A stretch of 64,000 bases of DNA from CAYLNL01 sp964385175 (GTDB lineage Bacteria; Bacteroidota; Bacteroidia; Flavobacteriales; Flavobacteriaceae): positions 1 through 64,000 of the forward strand of contig CAYLNL010000011.1 of the NCBI GenBank assembly GCA_964385175.1, in the 5' to 3' direction. The notes beneath the pieces were generated by a model that made no database searches, had not been told where the DNA came from, and saw only the letters and a list, made by a program, of their open reading frames with translations. Of the stretch, positions 53,766 to 61,974 are shown in pieces; position 1 is the stretch's first letter; each line of letters starts with the position of its first letter. Made by a program: the position numbers and the translations under genes.

Positions 53766-54667
53766 GCAAAGAGCAAAACACACATAAACAGAAATTCCAA
53801 AGAGAGTTTGCGATGTTTAAAGACAATCGTAAGCCCGACTTTGAATTGAAAAATATTTTTGAAATATATTTGCCGTTTTGGTTTTGTCGTCAGAACGTAG
53901 TTGTAGAAAAGGAAATTGAATTAGACCGTTTCAGTAAAATTATTTTACAAACAATTCAAAGTGGTTTTGCAAAACATTCTGAAATCTGCAAGTTTTTAGG
54001 CGTTGAAACAAATTCATTCGTTACAATGCAATTTCATTTTTTAATCAAAAACGGATTGCTAATTGAAACACTAATCGAAAATGACACGCAATACGAGATA
54101 ACATTTGAAGGACTTGCTTTTCTTGAAAGGAAAAAGAAAATCACAGCAGTTGAAACGGTTGAATTTGAGTATTTCTACAACGACTTAACACTTGAATTTT
54201 TAGACAAACATCGTTTTGACTTTCTTATCAACGACCTTACAAAAGATTTTGTTGATACGAGCATACCGCTTGATAAGAAAAATGTTTCAGATGGAAAACG
54301 GAAAAAGTTTTCGGGTTACAAAGTTTTGGAAAGACATCGTTTGCCCGAAAACATAATTGAAATTCCACATAAAAACAGACCTTACAATCTCAACAAAGTT
54401 GAATTTGCGAACTTCTTCAACAGACAATACAAAGAAGCATCGTTTTACGATTACGAGAGCAACAAAATTGAAACACATAAACGTTCAATTTGCTTTTTAG
54501 CATTTGAATACGAAGACAAAACAGGAGTAAAAAAATATGACATCAGGCATTTTAAAAAGACAGTAAACGAATTTGACAGACACGAAATAGAGGAAACTTT
54601 AACAAGACGTGCGACAGAGTATTTTAGCAAAAACCCAATACCGAATGAAAAGAAGAACATCCGATAA
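53762..54667 (+). CDS. Winged-helix partner of the helicase
   Basis: 301 residues, AT-rich like the helicase gene. Residues about 60-125 resemble a winged helix (SKIILQTIQSGFAKHSEICK, then FLIKNGLLIE). The rest is charged and may be a WYL-like or other sensor region, but I cannot assign it. Its start overlaps the helicase stop (ATGA), so the two make a translationally coupled pair. Its own stop codon TAA (54665-54667) lies inside the R'' core CCGATAAC of the attC-like site, a typical integron cassette arrangement. Confidence 0.8.
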   Translation: MSKEQNTHKQKFQREFAMFKDNRKPDFELKNIFEIYLPFWFCRQNVVVEKEIELDRFSKIILQTIQSGFAKHSEICKFLGVETNSFVTMQFHFLIKNGLLIETLIENDTQYEITFEGLAFLERKKKITAVETVEFEYFYNDLTLEFLDKHRFDFLINDLTKDFVDTSIPLDKKNVSDGKRKKFSGYKVLERHRLPENIIEIPHKNRPYNLNKVEFANFFNRQYKEASFYDYESNKIETHKRSICFLAFEYEDKTGVKKYDIRHFKKTVNEFDRHEIEETLTRRATEYFSKNPIPNEKKNIR

Positions 54668-54793
54668 CAGCAGTTTGGCGAAATGCGGGGTGAAGTGCTT
54701 CGTATGAACATTTCTGCTAAATTTGAACTTTGGTGCTTCGATTGAAGTGTAGTGCTAAAAAACCCGCACTTCGCCAAGCCCGAAACGTTGGCA
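54661..54793 (+). other. attC-like palindromic site, helicase cassette D
   Basis: Starts with CCGATAAC, the exact reverse complement of the cassette start GTTATCGG (50367-50374), and ends with GTTGGCA (54787-54793). Arms TTGGCGAAATGCGGG (54675-54689) and CCCGCACTTCGCCAA (54763-54777) pair over 15 bp with one mismatch. The inner part is less ordered. Immediately after it begins repeat R8. Confidence 0.72.
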
Positions 54794-54994
54794 GCCCCCC
54801 CTACCTCACGAATCCTTTCGGGTGGTATTTTGTATTTTGCTCCCTCCCTCCACAAAATCTCCCGGCTTTGCACCATACCATTCCTCCTCGCGGGCGGGCA
54901 CTCATGCCCTCGCCCCGCGCGTGTACAGGCGCGTCCCCGCACGGGAGTGTTTTTTATTTTCGTTCTGAAGTTGGGAGACTTCGGGGAGCGGGCA
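54794..54994 (+). repeat. GC-rich hairpin repeat R8 (orientation A)
   Basis: Nearly identical to R7, except for an extra gtattttg and ctccctcc in the first spacer and a base change in the second hairpin. It begins right after the attC-like site. Gap 54668-55006 is therefore attC plus repeat. Confidence 0.85.
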
Positions 54995-55006
54995 GCCTTT
55001 AATCCT

Positions 55007-55705
55007 TTAGATTTTTAAAAAATCATTTTTATATTTATCAAACCCATTCCAATCAGCAATCCAAAGTTTAAGTAGTATGCTGTCTGCATTCAATTCAAAT
55101 TTATTCCAATTGGCAACTCTATTTTTAGTATCATCTTCAAATCCATCAAGAATATGCTCATGATCTCCCGCATGATACGAATACGGTTTTAAACCAATAG
55201 GTTTTAGCGCTTTTTCTATTGAATTCCGAATGTATATATCATATTCATCACCTTCCATTAAGATAAGAGAACCTTCTTCAAATCCATGCCTGTCAACTAC
55301 CTCTCTTAAGGTAAGTTCCTTTTCAGCTACTATATCAAAGTAAGTACTATCATTCATTTTTGTAACAAAGCCACATCCAAGACGCAAAGTTTCTTCTACA
55401 ATATAAATAAAATCATTATAATTCCAGGGTTGCAAAAGGCAGTATCCCAAAATTGACCCTACAAAAGGGCATGGAGAATGTAACGGCCAATTATATTTTT
55501 TCGCAAGGTGTTCAAGTTCACCGGCTTCACAAAAACGGTACCCTCCTATTGCTTTATTGCCAGCATAATAAAATCCATCTGATGCAAACGTTAAATACCT
55601 GTAAAATTCATTTAAACAATAAAAATCCTGTATTGAGCAATGGGCTGCTATTTTTGAAGACTGGCGAATAGATAAAATATATGAATATTCTGGTTCGTAA
55701 TCCAT
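55007..55705 (-). CDS. Unknown protein (232 aa), cysteine-containing
   Basis: 232 residues with no signal peptide or membrane segment. It begins DYEPEYSYILSIRQSSKI, has several cysteines (AHCSI, FYCLNEFYR, GYRFCEAGE, LGYCLLQP, RLGCGFVT) and a C-terminal NADSILLKLWIADWNG block. I do not recognise a family. A good promoter lies upstream (55780-55811). It stands alone between repeats R8 and R9, like other accessory genes here. Immunity-like proteins of contact systems can look like this, but there is no partner to support it. Confidence 0.7.
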   Translation of the reverse strand: MDYEPEYSYILSIRQSSKIAAHCSIQDFYCLNEFYRYLTFASDGFYYAGNKAIGGYRFCEAGELEHLAKKYNWPLHSPCPFVGSILGYCLLQPWNYNDFIYIVEETLRLGCGFVTKMNDSTYFDIVAEKELTLREVVDRHGFEEGSLILMEGDEYDIYIRNSIEKALKPIGLKPYSYHAGDHEHILDGFEDDTKNRVANWNKFELNADSILLKLWIADWNGFDKYKNDFLKI

Positions 55706-55779
55706 TAAAATCCTTTCCTGGTAGTTATGGTTAAAAAATCAGCAAACGCTTTTTGTATATAATCTGCTGCACGGTTTAA

Positions 55780-55811
55780 CGAAGGTACAAAACTGTAGCG
55801 AATGTTCCAAA
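55780..55811 (-). promoter_or_regulatory. Promoter of the 232-aa gene
   Basis: -33 TTTG (55808-55811), 20 bp, -7 TACCTTCG (55780-55787). Same extended module (TTTGGAAC...TTTTGTACCTTCG) as at 20.9 and 42.65 kb. Confidence 0.65.
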
Positions 55812-55835
55812 CGGGGTAGGTTATCACTCACCGCT

Positions 55836-56073
55836 TCCCCACGAATCCTTTCGGGTGGTATTTTGTATTTTGCCCCCTCCCTCCACAAAGTCTCCCGGCT
55901 TTACACCATACCATTCCTCCTCGCGGGCGGGCGCTCATGCCCTCGCCCGCGCGTGTACAGGCGCGTCCCCGCGCGAGCGCGGTTTTTATTTTCGTTCCGA
56001 AGTCAGGAGACTTCGGGGAGCGGGAAAAAACAACAAACAAGATGGTGCAAAGTTGGGAAACTTTGCAGGGCGG
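55836..56073 (+). repeat. GC-rich hairpin repeat R9 (orientation A, extended)
   Basis: An A-type copy up to gacttcggggagcggg (about 56022), then ggaaaaaacaacaaacaagatggtgcaaagttgggaaactttgcagggcgg, the end type of R6 and R10. It lies between the 232-aa gene and the four-helix membrane protein. Together with the promoter above it fills 55706-56115. Confidence 0.8.
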
Positions 56074-56115
56074 TCTATATTTATTTTTTTACATTTGCCA
56101 AAAAAACAGATTAAC

Positions 56116-56556
56116 ATGGCTTCAACTAACGAACCTACACCAGAAGAACCTATTGGCGGCGGCGGGTTTCCATATCCTAAAAGAACCCGAACGTATGGAA
56201 AACTACCCGGGCTAAGCCGCAGACAAACCTATAATTTGGTGGTAGCCATTCCTTCCATTCAATTAACGCTTATATTTATAGCGTTTATTTTGTCTGCAAC
56301 CGATTTATACAAGGTTTCTCACACTTCCATTATACAAGTAGCCGGCTTTTCGTTGCTCACGGGCTTGTACCAATGGTATATGGCCAAATTTTCCGGTAGC
56401 TGTATCAGCGCATTAGTGAGCGTTTACACCCTAATTGCCCTCAGTATTGTCAACATCCTGTATTCGGTTAATAACTTCGACTACTATTTCATTTACGGCT
56501 CAGTTTTAACCGGGGTAGGCTTGTTTATAGCAACCGCCTTTTTAAGAAGACGATGA
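56116..56556 (+). CDS. Small membrane protein with four helices
   Basis: 146 residues from the ATG at 56116; a longer open frame upstream is only repeat sequence. A Pro/Gly-rich cytosolic N-terminus (TPEEPIGGGGFPYP) is followed by four hydrophobic helices (about residues 45-66, 75-93, 100-117, 122-142), ending FLRRR. I do not recognise the family. It converges with the next gene and overlaps it by 15 bp. Confidence 0.7.
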   Translation: MASTNEPTPEEPIGGGGFPYPKRTRTYGKLPGLSRRQTYNLVVAIPSIQLTLIFIAFILSATDLYKVSHTSIIQVAGFSLLTGLYQWYMAKFSGSCISALVSVYTLIALSIVNILYSVNNFDYYFIYGSVLTGVGLFIATAFLRRR

Positions 56557-56787
56557 AGCTTTTACATTGTTAAGCTCCTCCGCTAACTCTTTATGGGCTT
56601 TACGAATATCGCTTAAAAAGTCGCTTATACGAGAGCACAGGTAAGTGTATGATTTTCTTTCATCCGTAGAAACATCTTCATTTGACATCATAAGATGGAT
56701 GTACATTTCCCAAAGTGTTTTCCTGGTAGTTTTGGCATCTTCACAAGATAGAAAATCATCTACAATTTTAACGATGTTATCTGCCAT
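56542..56787 (-). CDS. Small helical protein of unknown function (81 aa)
   Basis: 81 residues, mostly helical, charged: it starts ADNIVKIVDDFLSCEDAKTT and contains a second helix DIRKAHKELAEELNNV, ending with a serine tail. No family recognised. The frame has a -7-like TATCTTTG upstream (56819-56826) and good codon structure, so it is likely real. It converges with the membrane-protein gene. Confidence 0.6.
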   Translation of the reverse strand: MADNIVKIVDDFLSCEDAKTTRKTLWEMYIHLMMSNEDVSTDERKSYTYLCSRISDFLSDIRKAHKELAEELNNVKASSSS

Positions 56788-57011
56788 AATTATAAATTAT
56801 TACGATACCTTCTCTCGTCAAAGATACTACAAATTTAGTAAGTAGGTAGTTAATGTTAAATTTATTTCTTGGATTTACTTCTTTTCTTAGCTATTTCGCT
56901 TTCAATTCCCTTCTTTTTAAAAATATGTTTATTTTACTGCAACAACTTTTTATACAACCGTCTTTTTGTATTTTCAGCTTTATAAGTAAGATTGTGTACT
57001 TACATCAAACC

Positions 57012-57096
57012 CTGTCCGCTCTCCCGGGTGTCCCCGCTTAGGAGGAAAAGAACAACAAACAGGTTGGTGCAAAGCCGGGAGATTATGCAGGATAGG
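57012..57096. repeat. GC-rich repeat R10 (short)
   Basis: A short copy: ctctcccgggtgtccccgcttaggaggaaaagaacaacaaacagg, then tggtgcaaagccgggagattatgcagg. No GC core remains. The rest of 56788-57266 shows no convincing gene; a hydrophobic frame at 56853-57041 is unlikely. Confidence 0.6.
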
Positions 57097-57266
57097 GCTT
57101 GTTTTCTATCGGATAAAACCCAATCTAACACTTCTTCCAGTTTTTTTACCCCCGTGCTCAAATTTTAATTATTGACAAGGTTACTAACTATACGCATTAT
57201 TTTCTTCGTAATTACCCTATTTTATCCGAACTTTGCATATCTAAATTAATCAAAAATAATAAGTAT

Positions 57267-59534
57267 ATGAAATCATTCATTGTATGTTTGCTATCCCTCC
57301 TGCCGGTAGTAGTCTTTGGCCAGAAAGAAACAGGGGAATGTCCCGTAATGGGGCATGACGCTGCATCTAAGACAGAAACTACGCAACGCAGGGAAATGGC
57401 AATGCAGGGAACTACTAATAAAGATTGGTGGCCCAACCAGTTAAACCTGGAGGTTTTAAGGCAAAACTCGGAGAAAACAAACCCCATGGATAAAGAATTT
57501 GAGTATAGTAAAGCGTTTCATAAATTAGATTATTTCGCCCTGAAGAAAGACCTGGCGAAGGTACTAACCACCTCCCAGGACTGGTGGCCGGCCGATTTTG
57601 GTAATTACGGCCCGTTGTTTATCCGGATGGCATGGCATAGCGCCGGCACGTACCGCTCGGCAGATGGAAGAGGCGGCTCAAGAGCCGGCCAGCAGCGCTT
57701 TGCACCCTTAAACAGTTGGCCAGATAATGCCAACTTAGACAAGGCGAGAAGACTGCTGTGGCCCATCAAACAAAAATACGGCAGTAAAATTTCCTGGGCA
57801 GATTTAATGATTTTGGCAGGGAATGTTTCGTTGGAATCGATGGGCTTTAAAACGTTTGGGTTTTCTGGCGGAAGAACCGATGTTTGGGAACCCGAAAAGG
57901 ATATTTATTGGGGGGCTGAAAAAAAATGGTTAGACGACAAGCGGCATGCCGAAGGCAGGAAATTAGAAAACCCGCTGGCAGCCGTGCAGATGGGTCTTAT
58001 CTATGTAAACCCCGAAGGACCTAATGGAAACCCAGACCCTTTGGCTGCGGCAAAGGACATAAGGGAGACGTTTAAAAGAATGGGAATGAACGATGAAGAA
58101 ACGGTGGCGCTTATAGCAGGGGGGCATACCTTTGGTAAAGCGCACGGAAAAGGCCCGGCTACCCATGTTGGCCCGGAGCCGGAAGCAGCCGGTATAGAAG
58201 AGCAGGGGTTTGGCTGGAAAAGCACCTATGGCACCGGGAAAGGAAAAGACGCCATTACATCTGGCTTAGAGGTTACCTGGACAGCTAACCCAACTCAATG
58301 GGGGCATGGTTTTTTCAAGATTTTATTTAGTAACGAGTGGGAACTAACCAAAAGCCCTGCCGGCGCTCACCAGTGGGTAGCCAAAAACGGGAAAGAAAGT
58401 ATTCCCGATGCGTTCGACGCTACCAAAAAACACCTGCCTACCATGCTTACCACCGATTTATCGCTGCGGGCTGACCCTGTTTACGAGAAAATCTCCAGGA
58501 ATTTTATGGAGCACCCGGATGCGTTTACAGATGCCTTTGCCAGGGCCTGGTTTAAATTGACGCACCGCGATATGGGACCAAAATCAACCTACATGGGGCC
58601 AGAAGCGCCTAAAGAAGATTTATTATGGCAAGACCCTATCCCGGTTTTGAACCATAAATTGGTGACTGCCAAAGATAGCAAAAGCCTGAAATCGAAACTA
58701 CTAAATTCGGGGCTTAGCATCAGCGAACTGGTTACAACCGCCTGGGCTTCGGCTTCTACCTATAGAAATTCCGACAGAAGAGGGGGCGCTAATGGGGCTA
58801 GGATACGGTTATTACCCCAAAGAAATTGGGAAGTAAACAACCCCACACAACTAAACAAAGTATTGGGAGTTTTAGAGAAAATTCAGAAAGAATTTAACGA
58901 TAAAAACGGGGCTAAGAAAATTTCCATGGCAGATATACTTGTTTTGGCAGGCGCTGCTGCCGTAGAAAAAGCAGCTAAAAATGCAGGAGTTTCTGTAGAA
59001 GTGCCTTTTACGCCGGGTAGAATGGATGCGTCCCAGGAACAAACCGATATAGAATCGTTCAATTTACTGGAACCCATGGCAGATGGTTTTCGAAATTACC
59101 TCAAAACAAACTATACTATTTCAACCGAGCAATTGCTGGTAGATAAAGCGCAGCTATTAACCCTTACGGCGCCCGAAATGACGGTACTGGTAGGTGGTAT
59201 GCGCGCCCTAAATGCCAATTACGACGGTTCTGATAACGGGATTTTGAGCGATAAAAAAGATGCGCTGAGCAATGATTTTTTTGTGAACCTGCTCGATATG
59301 AAATACGAATGGAAAGCCAAAGATGATACCAAGGAAATTTTTGAGGCCAAAGAGCGGGCCACCGGGAAAACGAAATGGACGGCCACCCGTTCTGACCTCA
59401 TATTCGGGTCTAATTCTGAGTTAAGGGCCTTAGCCGAAGTTTACGCCAGCGAAGATGCTAAGGAAAAATTTGTAAAAGATTTTGTAGCCGCCTGGGTTAA
59501 GGTAATGAACCTGGATAGATTTGATGTAAAATAA
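57267..59534 (+). CDS. katG: Catalase-peroxidase HPI with signal peptide
   Basis: 755 residues. An N-terminal signal peptide (FIVCLLSLLPVVVFGQ) suggests a periplasmic form. The active site is intact: RMAWHSAGTYR (distal Arg, Trp, His) and GGHTFGKAHG (proximal His). The Met-Tyr-Trp adduct partners are present (Trp of RMAWH, Tyr in LIYVNPEGP, Met in RMGMNDEE). The C-terminal duplicated domain is complete. It breaks down H2O2. A hairpin terminator follows. The cytosolic form is more common, so the exported form is a notable point. Confidence 0.95.
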   Translation: MKSFIVCLLSLLPVVVFGQKETGECPVMGHDAASKTETTQRREMAMQGTTNKDWWPNQLNLEVLRQNSEKTNPMDKEFEYSKAFHKLDYFALKKDLAKVLTTSQDWWPADFGNYGPLFIRMAWHSAGTYRSADGRGGSRAGQQRFAPLNSWPDNANLDKARRLLWPIKQKYGSKISWADLMILAGNVSLESMGFKTFGFSGGRTDVWEPEKDIYWGAEKKWLDDKRHAEGRKLENPLAAVQMGLIYVNPEGPNGNPDPLAAAKDIRETFKRMGMNDEETVALIAGGHTFGKAHGKGPATHVGPEPEAAGIEEQGFGWKSTYGTGKGKDAITSGLEVTWTANPTQWGHGFFKILFSNEWELTKSPAGAHQWVAKNGKESIPDAFDATKKHLPTMLTTDLSLRADPVYEKISRNFMEHPDAFTDAFARAWFKLTHRDMGPKSTYMGPEAPKEDLLWQDPIPVLNHKLVTAKDSKSLKSKLLNSGLSISELVTTAWASASTYRNSDRRGGANGARIRLLPQRNWEVNNPTQLNKVLGVLEKIQKEFNDKNGAKKISMADILVLAGAAAVEKAAKNAGVSVEVPFTPGRMDASQEQTDIESFNLLEPMADGFRNYLKTNYTISTEQLLVDKAQLLTLTAPEMTVLVGGMRALNANYDGSDNGILSDKKDALSNDFFVNLLDMKYEWKAKDDTKEIFEAKERATGKTKWTATRSDLIFGSNSELRALAEVYASEDAKEKFVKDFVAAWVKVMNLDRFDVK

Positions 59535-59558
59535 AGATACGTTACAATTCACTTTATG

Positions 59559-59599
59559 CCGGGCGCAGTAGCTTTCTATTGCGCCCGGTTTTTATTTTT
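59559..59599 (+). terminator. Intrinsic terminator of katG
   Basis: CCGGGCGCA (59559-59567) and TGCGCCCGG (59580-59588) form a 9-bp stem followed by a T-rich tract; 24 bp after the katG stop. Confidence 0.85.
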
Positions 59600-59650
59600 C
59601 TACAATTCCTATGAACCTTACCTATCCAATACTTTCGCTCGTATTGCAGC

Positions 59651-59815
59651 TTTCCTGCCCGGGTGCGGGTGCCCGCGCGTACGCAGGAGTGCAGGCGCAC
59701 GCGCAACGCTTGCACGGGCGAGGGGAATTGTACCGTGCAAACTGAGGAGGCGTTGCGGAGCGGGGACGATAAAAAACAATACCGCACGAAAGGATTCGGG
59801 CGGGAGCAAGGGAAT
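59651..59815 (-). repeat. GC-rich repeat R11 (orientation B, partial)
   Basis: Core (gtgcgggtgcccgcgcgtacgcagg), then gttgcggagcggggacgataaaaaacaataccgcacgaaaggattcgggcggg, the B-type end. It separates katG from the GNAT-like remnant operon. Confidence 0.7.
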
Positions 59816-59833
59816 GTTGCACATTCGTACCTT

Positions 59834-59992
59834 TTATACTGTTTGTTTTACTTTCGATTTATTCGTCGTTTTCTTAGCTTGTTTTGCTTTGTACTCTGCA
59901 ATGTGTTTGCTAATGTCCTGTCTGTCTTTGTCAGTGAGAGGTTTGCTTTGAATAATAAAGTCAACACCTTTTGGTTCTTTTATATGTCCCAT
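59834..59992 (-). CDS. Small unknown protein (about 52 aa)
   Basis: About 52 residues from the ATG at 59992, beginning GHIKEPKGVDFIIQSKPLT and ending in a Lys-rich tail. It starts 4 bp after the end of the remnant upstream gene, so the two were an operon. I know the start pattern (IKEPxGxDFxxxSxPLT) from small Bacteroidota proteins next to such genes but cannot give a firm name. It may be the antitoxin-like member of a pair. Confidence 0.6.
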   Translation of the reverse strand: MGHIKEPKGVDFIIQSKPLTDKDRQDISKHIAEYKAKQAKKTTNKSKVKQTV

Positions 59993-59996
59993 TGTC

Positions 59997-60420
59997 TTAT
60001 GTTTTAAAATATTTTTCAACTAAAAATTTAGCTGCATGGGGCTCTATAATCATTCTATGTCCACCAAAATGGTAAGCGCCCAATGTTTCTTCATAATGGT
60101 GTATTAATTTTGTCTTGGCTGTAAATGCCACGAAGCCGTCAAAACCATATTGAATGGTCACTTTCTTTGCGAACACTTAAAACACCTTGAATAATACCTG
60201 GATTATTAACAATTGTCAGTTTGTAAACCTCGTTGATATCATTACTCAATTCTGCTTTCCAATTAAAATTCCAACCATTTTTTTTGATGGTTTGCCCGGT
60301 GTCTTTTACTGTAAATCTTGAAATTTCTGTCTGAAAACTGTCGCCTAAAATGGTGTTTTGGATAGAGTTTGTCAACCCATCAACAAGAAAGTCTAATAAT
60401 TTTTCACCGCTCTTTTTCAC
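59997..60420 (-). pseudogene. Acetyltransferase-like gene remnant
   Basis: The N-terminal part (60420 to about 60140) reads to VNNPGIIQGVLSVRKESDHS and then meets a stop at 60139. In another frame, from about 60150, the sequence YGFDGFVAFTAKTKLIHHY and LGAYHFGGHRMIIEPHAAK continues to a stop at 59997-59999. Together they resemble the two ends of a GNAT-like family; the middle part appears lost, so both a deletion and a frameshift are likely. The 52-aa gene follows 4 bp later. Confidence 0.55.
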
Positions 60421-60488
60421 TCTGTAAATTTACGAAAAAAATCAGTGTTTGCCAAAATTTGGAATGCGTTTGTGGTATGACGCACAAC

Positions 60489-60711
60489 GGCCCCGCTCCC
60501 CGAAGTCGGGAGACTTCGGGGCTAAAACCAAAACCGCGCCCACACAAGGGCGCGTTCCGCGCAGGCGCGCTTGTACGTGCGCAGGCGCAGGCGTTCGCGC
60601 AGGCGGGAGATATAAATACGGGAAATACCAGTGTGCAAAGTTGGGAGACGTTGCGCAGCGGAAACGATAAAAAAACAATACCCCCGAAAGGATTCGGGAG
60701 CAAGGCAAGGG
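60489..60711 (-). repeat. GC-rich hairpin repeat R12 (orientation B)
   Basis: Perfect hairpin CCCCGAAGTC/GGGA/GACTTCGGGG (60498-60521), then core with cgcaggcgcaggcgttcgcg, then gataaaaaaacaatacccccgaaaggattcgggag. Loop GGGA is opposite in sense to the loop of other B-type copies, so the hairpin seems inverted. It fills the gap between remnant operon and the TIGR04255 operon. Confidence 0.8.
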
Positions 60712-60748
60712 ATTTATTTATAATCCACACTTTGCCACACGTCATTTA

Positions 60749-61390
60749 TTATTTAGTGTAACATTCTGTTGTTAGTTCCTGATAGTTCGGTTCAATGATT
60801 TTAGCGAATTTAGCAATCATTGCTCTGGCTGCACCAGATAGACGCTTTGAAATTTTCTTTTTGAGTTTGTCGTCTTGAATTTCATCTAAATAACAACCAT
60901 TGTCATTCAAATACCATTTGATGGAAAAATGCCAATAATTCCATAAAGCGGGAGTGTGAACAATCGAGCAAATAGCCGTAAATATTTCACCTGGTCTATC
61001 ACCAAAAGTATAGGAAACAGACTCATTAAATATTTTTTCAATTAGGATTGTCCAGAAACCTTTATTTGCGTCTAAATAAAAGTCTAATTCATAAACAGGA
61101 ACTTCAGCTATACAATCTGGAGCACAGTAAACACCGTGTTTTAGTTTACCTTCTTTCGTTAATTCAATCTTATTATGTGCAACTGTAAATACTCCTAATA
61201 AACTTGTTGAAAGGTCTGTGATATGCTCTGCTGGTGAGCAAATGGAAGTTTGTTTCAGGTCTCCTGTTGCTTCATCAATTAAATCTGCAACTACCGAGGT
61301 TGGTGTGGACCGAAGTAAAAAATAGCTTTGAACATCACAAGAAATAAGCTTCCGGTCTTTGTTTGGAAGAATTTCAGTAGGATAATTCAT
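60749..61390 (-). CDS. Unknown protein, third gene of TIGR04255 operon
   Basis: 213 residues, no signal peptide or membrane segment. It has several conserved-looking cysteines (LISCDVQ, SICSPAEH, VYCAPDCIAEV). A C-terminal helical part ends TTECYTK. I do not recognise a family. It overlaps the preceding gene by 17 bp (start inside its end), so they are coupled. The operon is TIGR04255 - 198 aa - 213 aa and is bounded by repeats R12 and R13. A defence-type role is a guess from context. Confidence 0.7.
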   Translation of the reverse strand: MNYPTEILPNKDRKLISCDVQSYFLLRSTPTSVVADLIDEATGDLKQTSICSPAEHITDLSTSLLGVFTVAHNKIELTKEGKLKHGVYCAPDCIAEVPVYELDFYLDANKGFWTILIEKIFNESVSYTFGDRPGEIFTAICSIVHTPALWNYWHFSIKWYLNDNGCYLDEIQDDKLKKKISKRLSGAARAMIAKFAKIIEPNYQELTTECYTK

Positions 61391-61970
61391 TGAACAATGC
61401 CAAATTTAAATTATGATGTATTTTACTAGAATACTTTTGCTCAATTGAAACTAGGATACTATTTACATTTCCATTGATGCTGTCAATTTTCTTGTCACCT
61501 TTAAAAGTAACTAGTGTAGCATTGAATCCATCATCTTCTATCTCAAAATATTGTTGAATATAAAATGAATAATCATCTTTTTTAAATGTATAGAAAATTG
61601 ATTCTTCATTAGTTAATTCTAATGAAAATGCATCAGGTGAAAGGGATATTAATTCACTAATTATGTTTGACGTAATGGATTTAATTTCACCCAAGCTAAT
61701 ACCTTTATAATACTCAGAAAAAGCCTTAAATTGTTCAGTAAGTAGGTTGCTAAATTTAATAAACATTTTGTTGGTTTCATTATGCTGAGTTCCAACTTGC
61801 TCTAGCGAAGTTCTGCAAAAATCTTCTCCAATCTTACTTTTAAAAAAAGAGTCTGTCAAATCAATTTTATAAAACAATGAGCTTCCTGTTGAGTATATGC
61901 ATGCATCGTTTTTGTTATAGAACCAAACGTTTTCTTGAGGTACTTTATCTATATTTACTGGTACAGGCAT
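61374..61970 (-). CDS. Unknown protein, second gene of TIGR04255 operon
   Basis: 198 residues, starting PVPVNIDKVPQENVWFYNKN. Mixed alpha/beta pattern; no family or motif recognised. It begins 4 bp after the TIGR04255 stop and overlaps the next gene by 17 bp. It is AT-rich like the other two genes, unlike the core genes of the window, which suggests transfer as a block. Confidence 0.68.
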   Translation of the reverse strand: MPVPVNIDKVPQENVWFYNKNDACIYSTGSSLFYKIDLTDSFFKSKIGEDFCRTSLEQVGTQHNETNKMFIKFSNLLTEQFKAFSEYYKGISLGEIKSITSNIISELISLSPDAFSLELTNEESIFYTFKKDDYSFYIQQYFEIEDDGFNATLVTFKGDKKIDSINGNVNSILVSIEQKYSSKIHHNLNLALFNELSY

Positions 61971-61974
61971 AAGC

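Noticed and set aside
50014..54994. R7 and R8 as terminal repeats of a composite transposon carrying the helicase genes.
   Set aside because: No transposase in the copies, no visible target-site duplication, and the attC-like boundaries fall inside the repeats; direct repeats are better explained by the repeat family lying everywhere in this zone.
55855..56115. An N-terminal extension of the small membrane protein.
   Set aside because: It is translated repeat R9; the ATG at 56116 gives a normal N-terminus and a clean start.
56853..57041. A 62-aa hydrophobic frame before repeat R10.
   Set aside because: Runs into repeat sequence at its end and has only AT-driven Phe/Leu content; no promoter.
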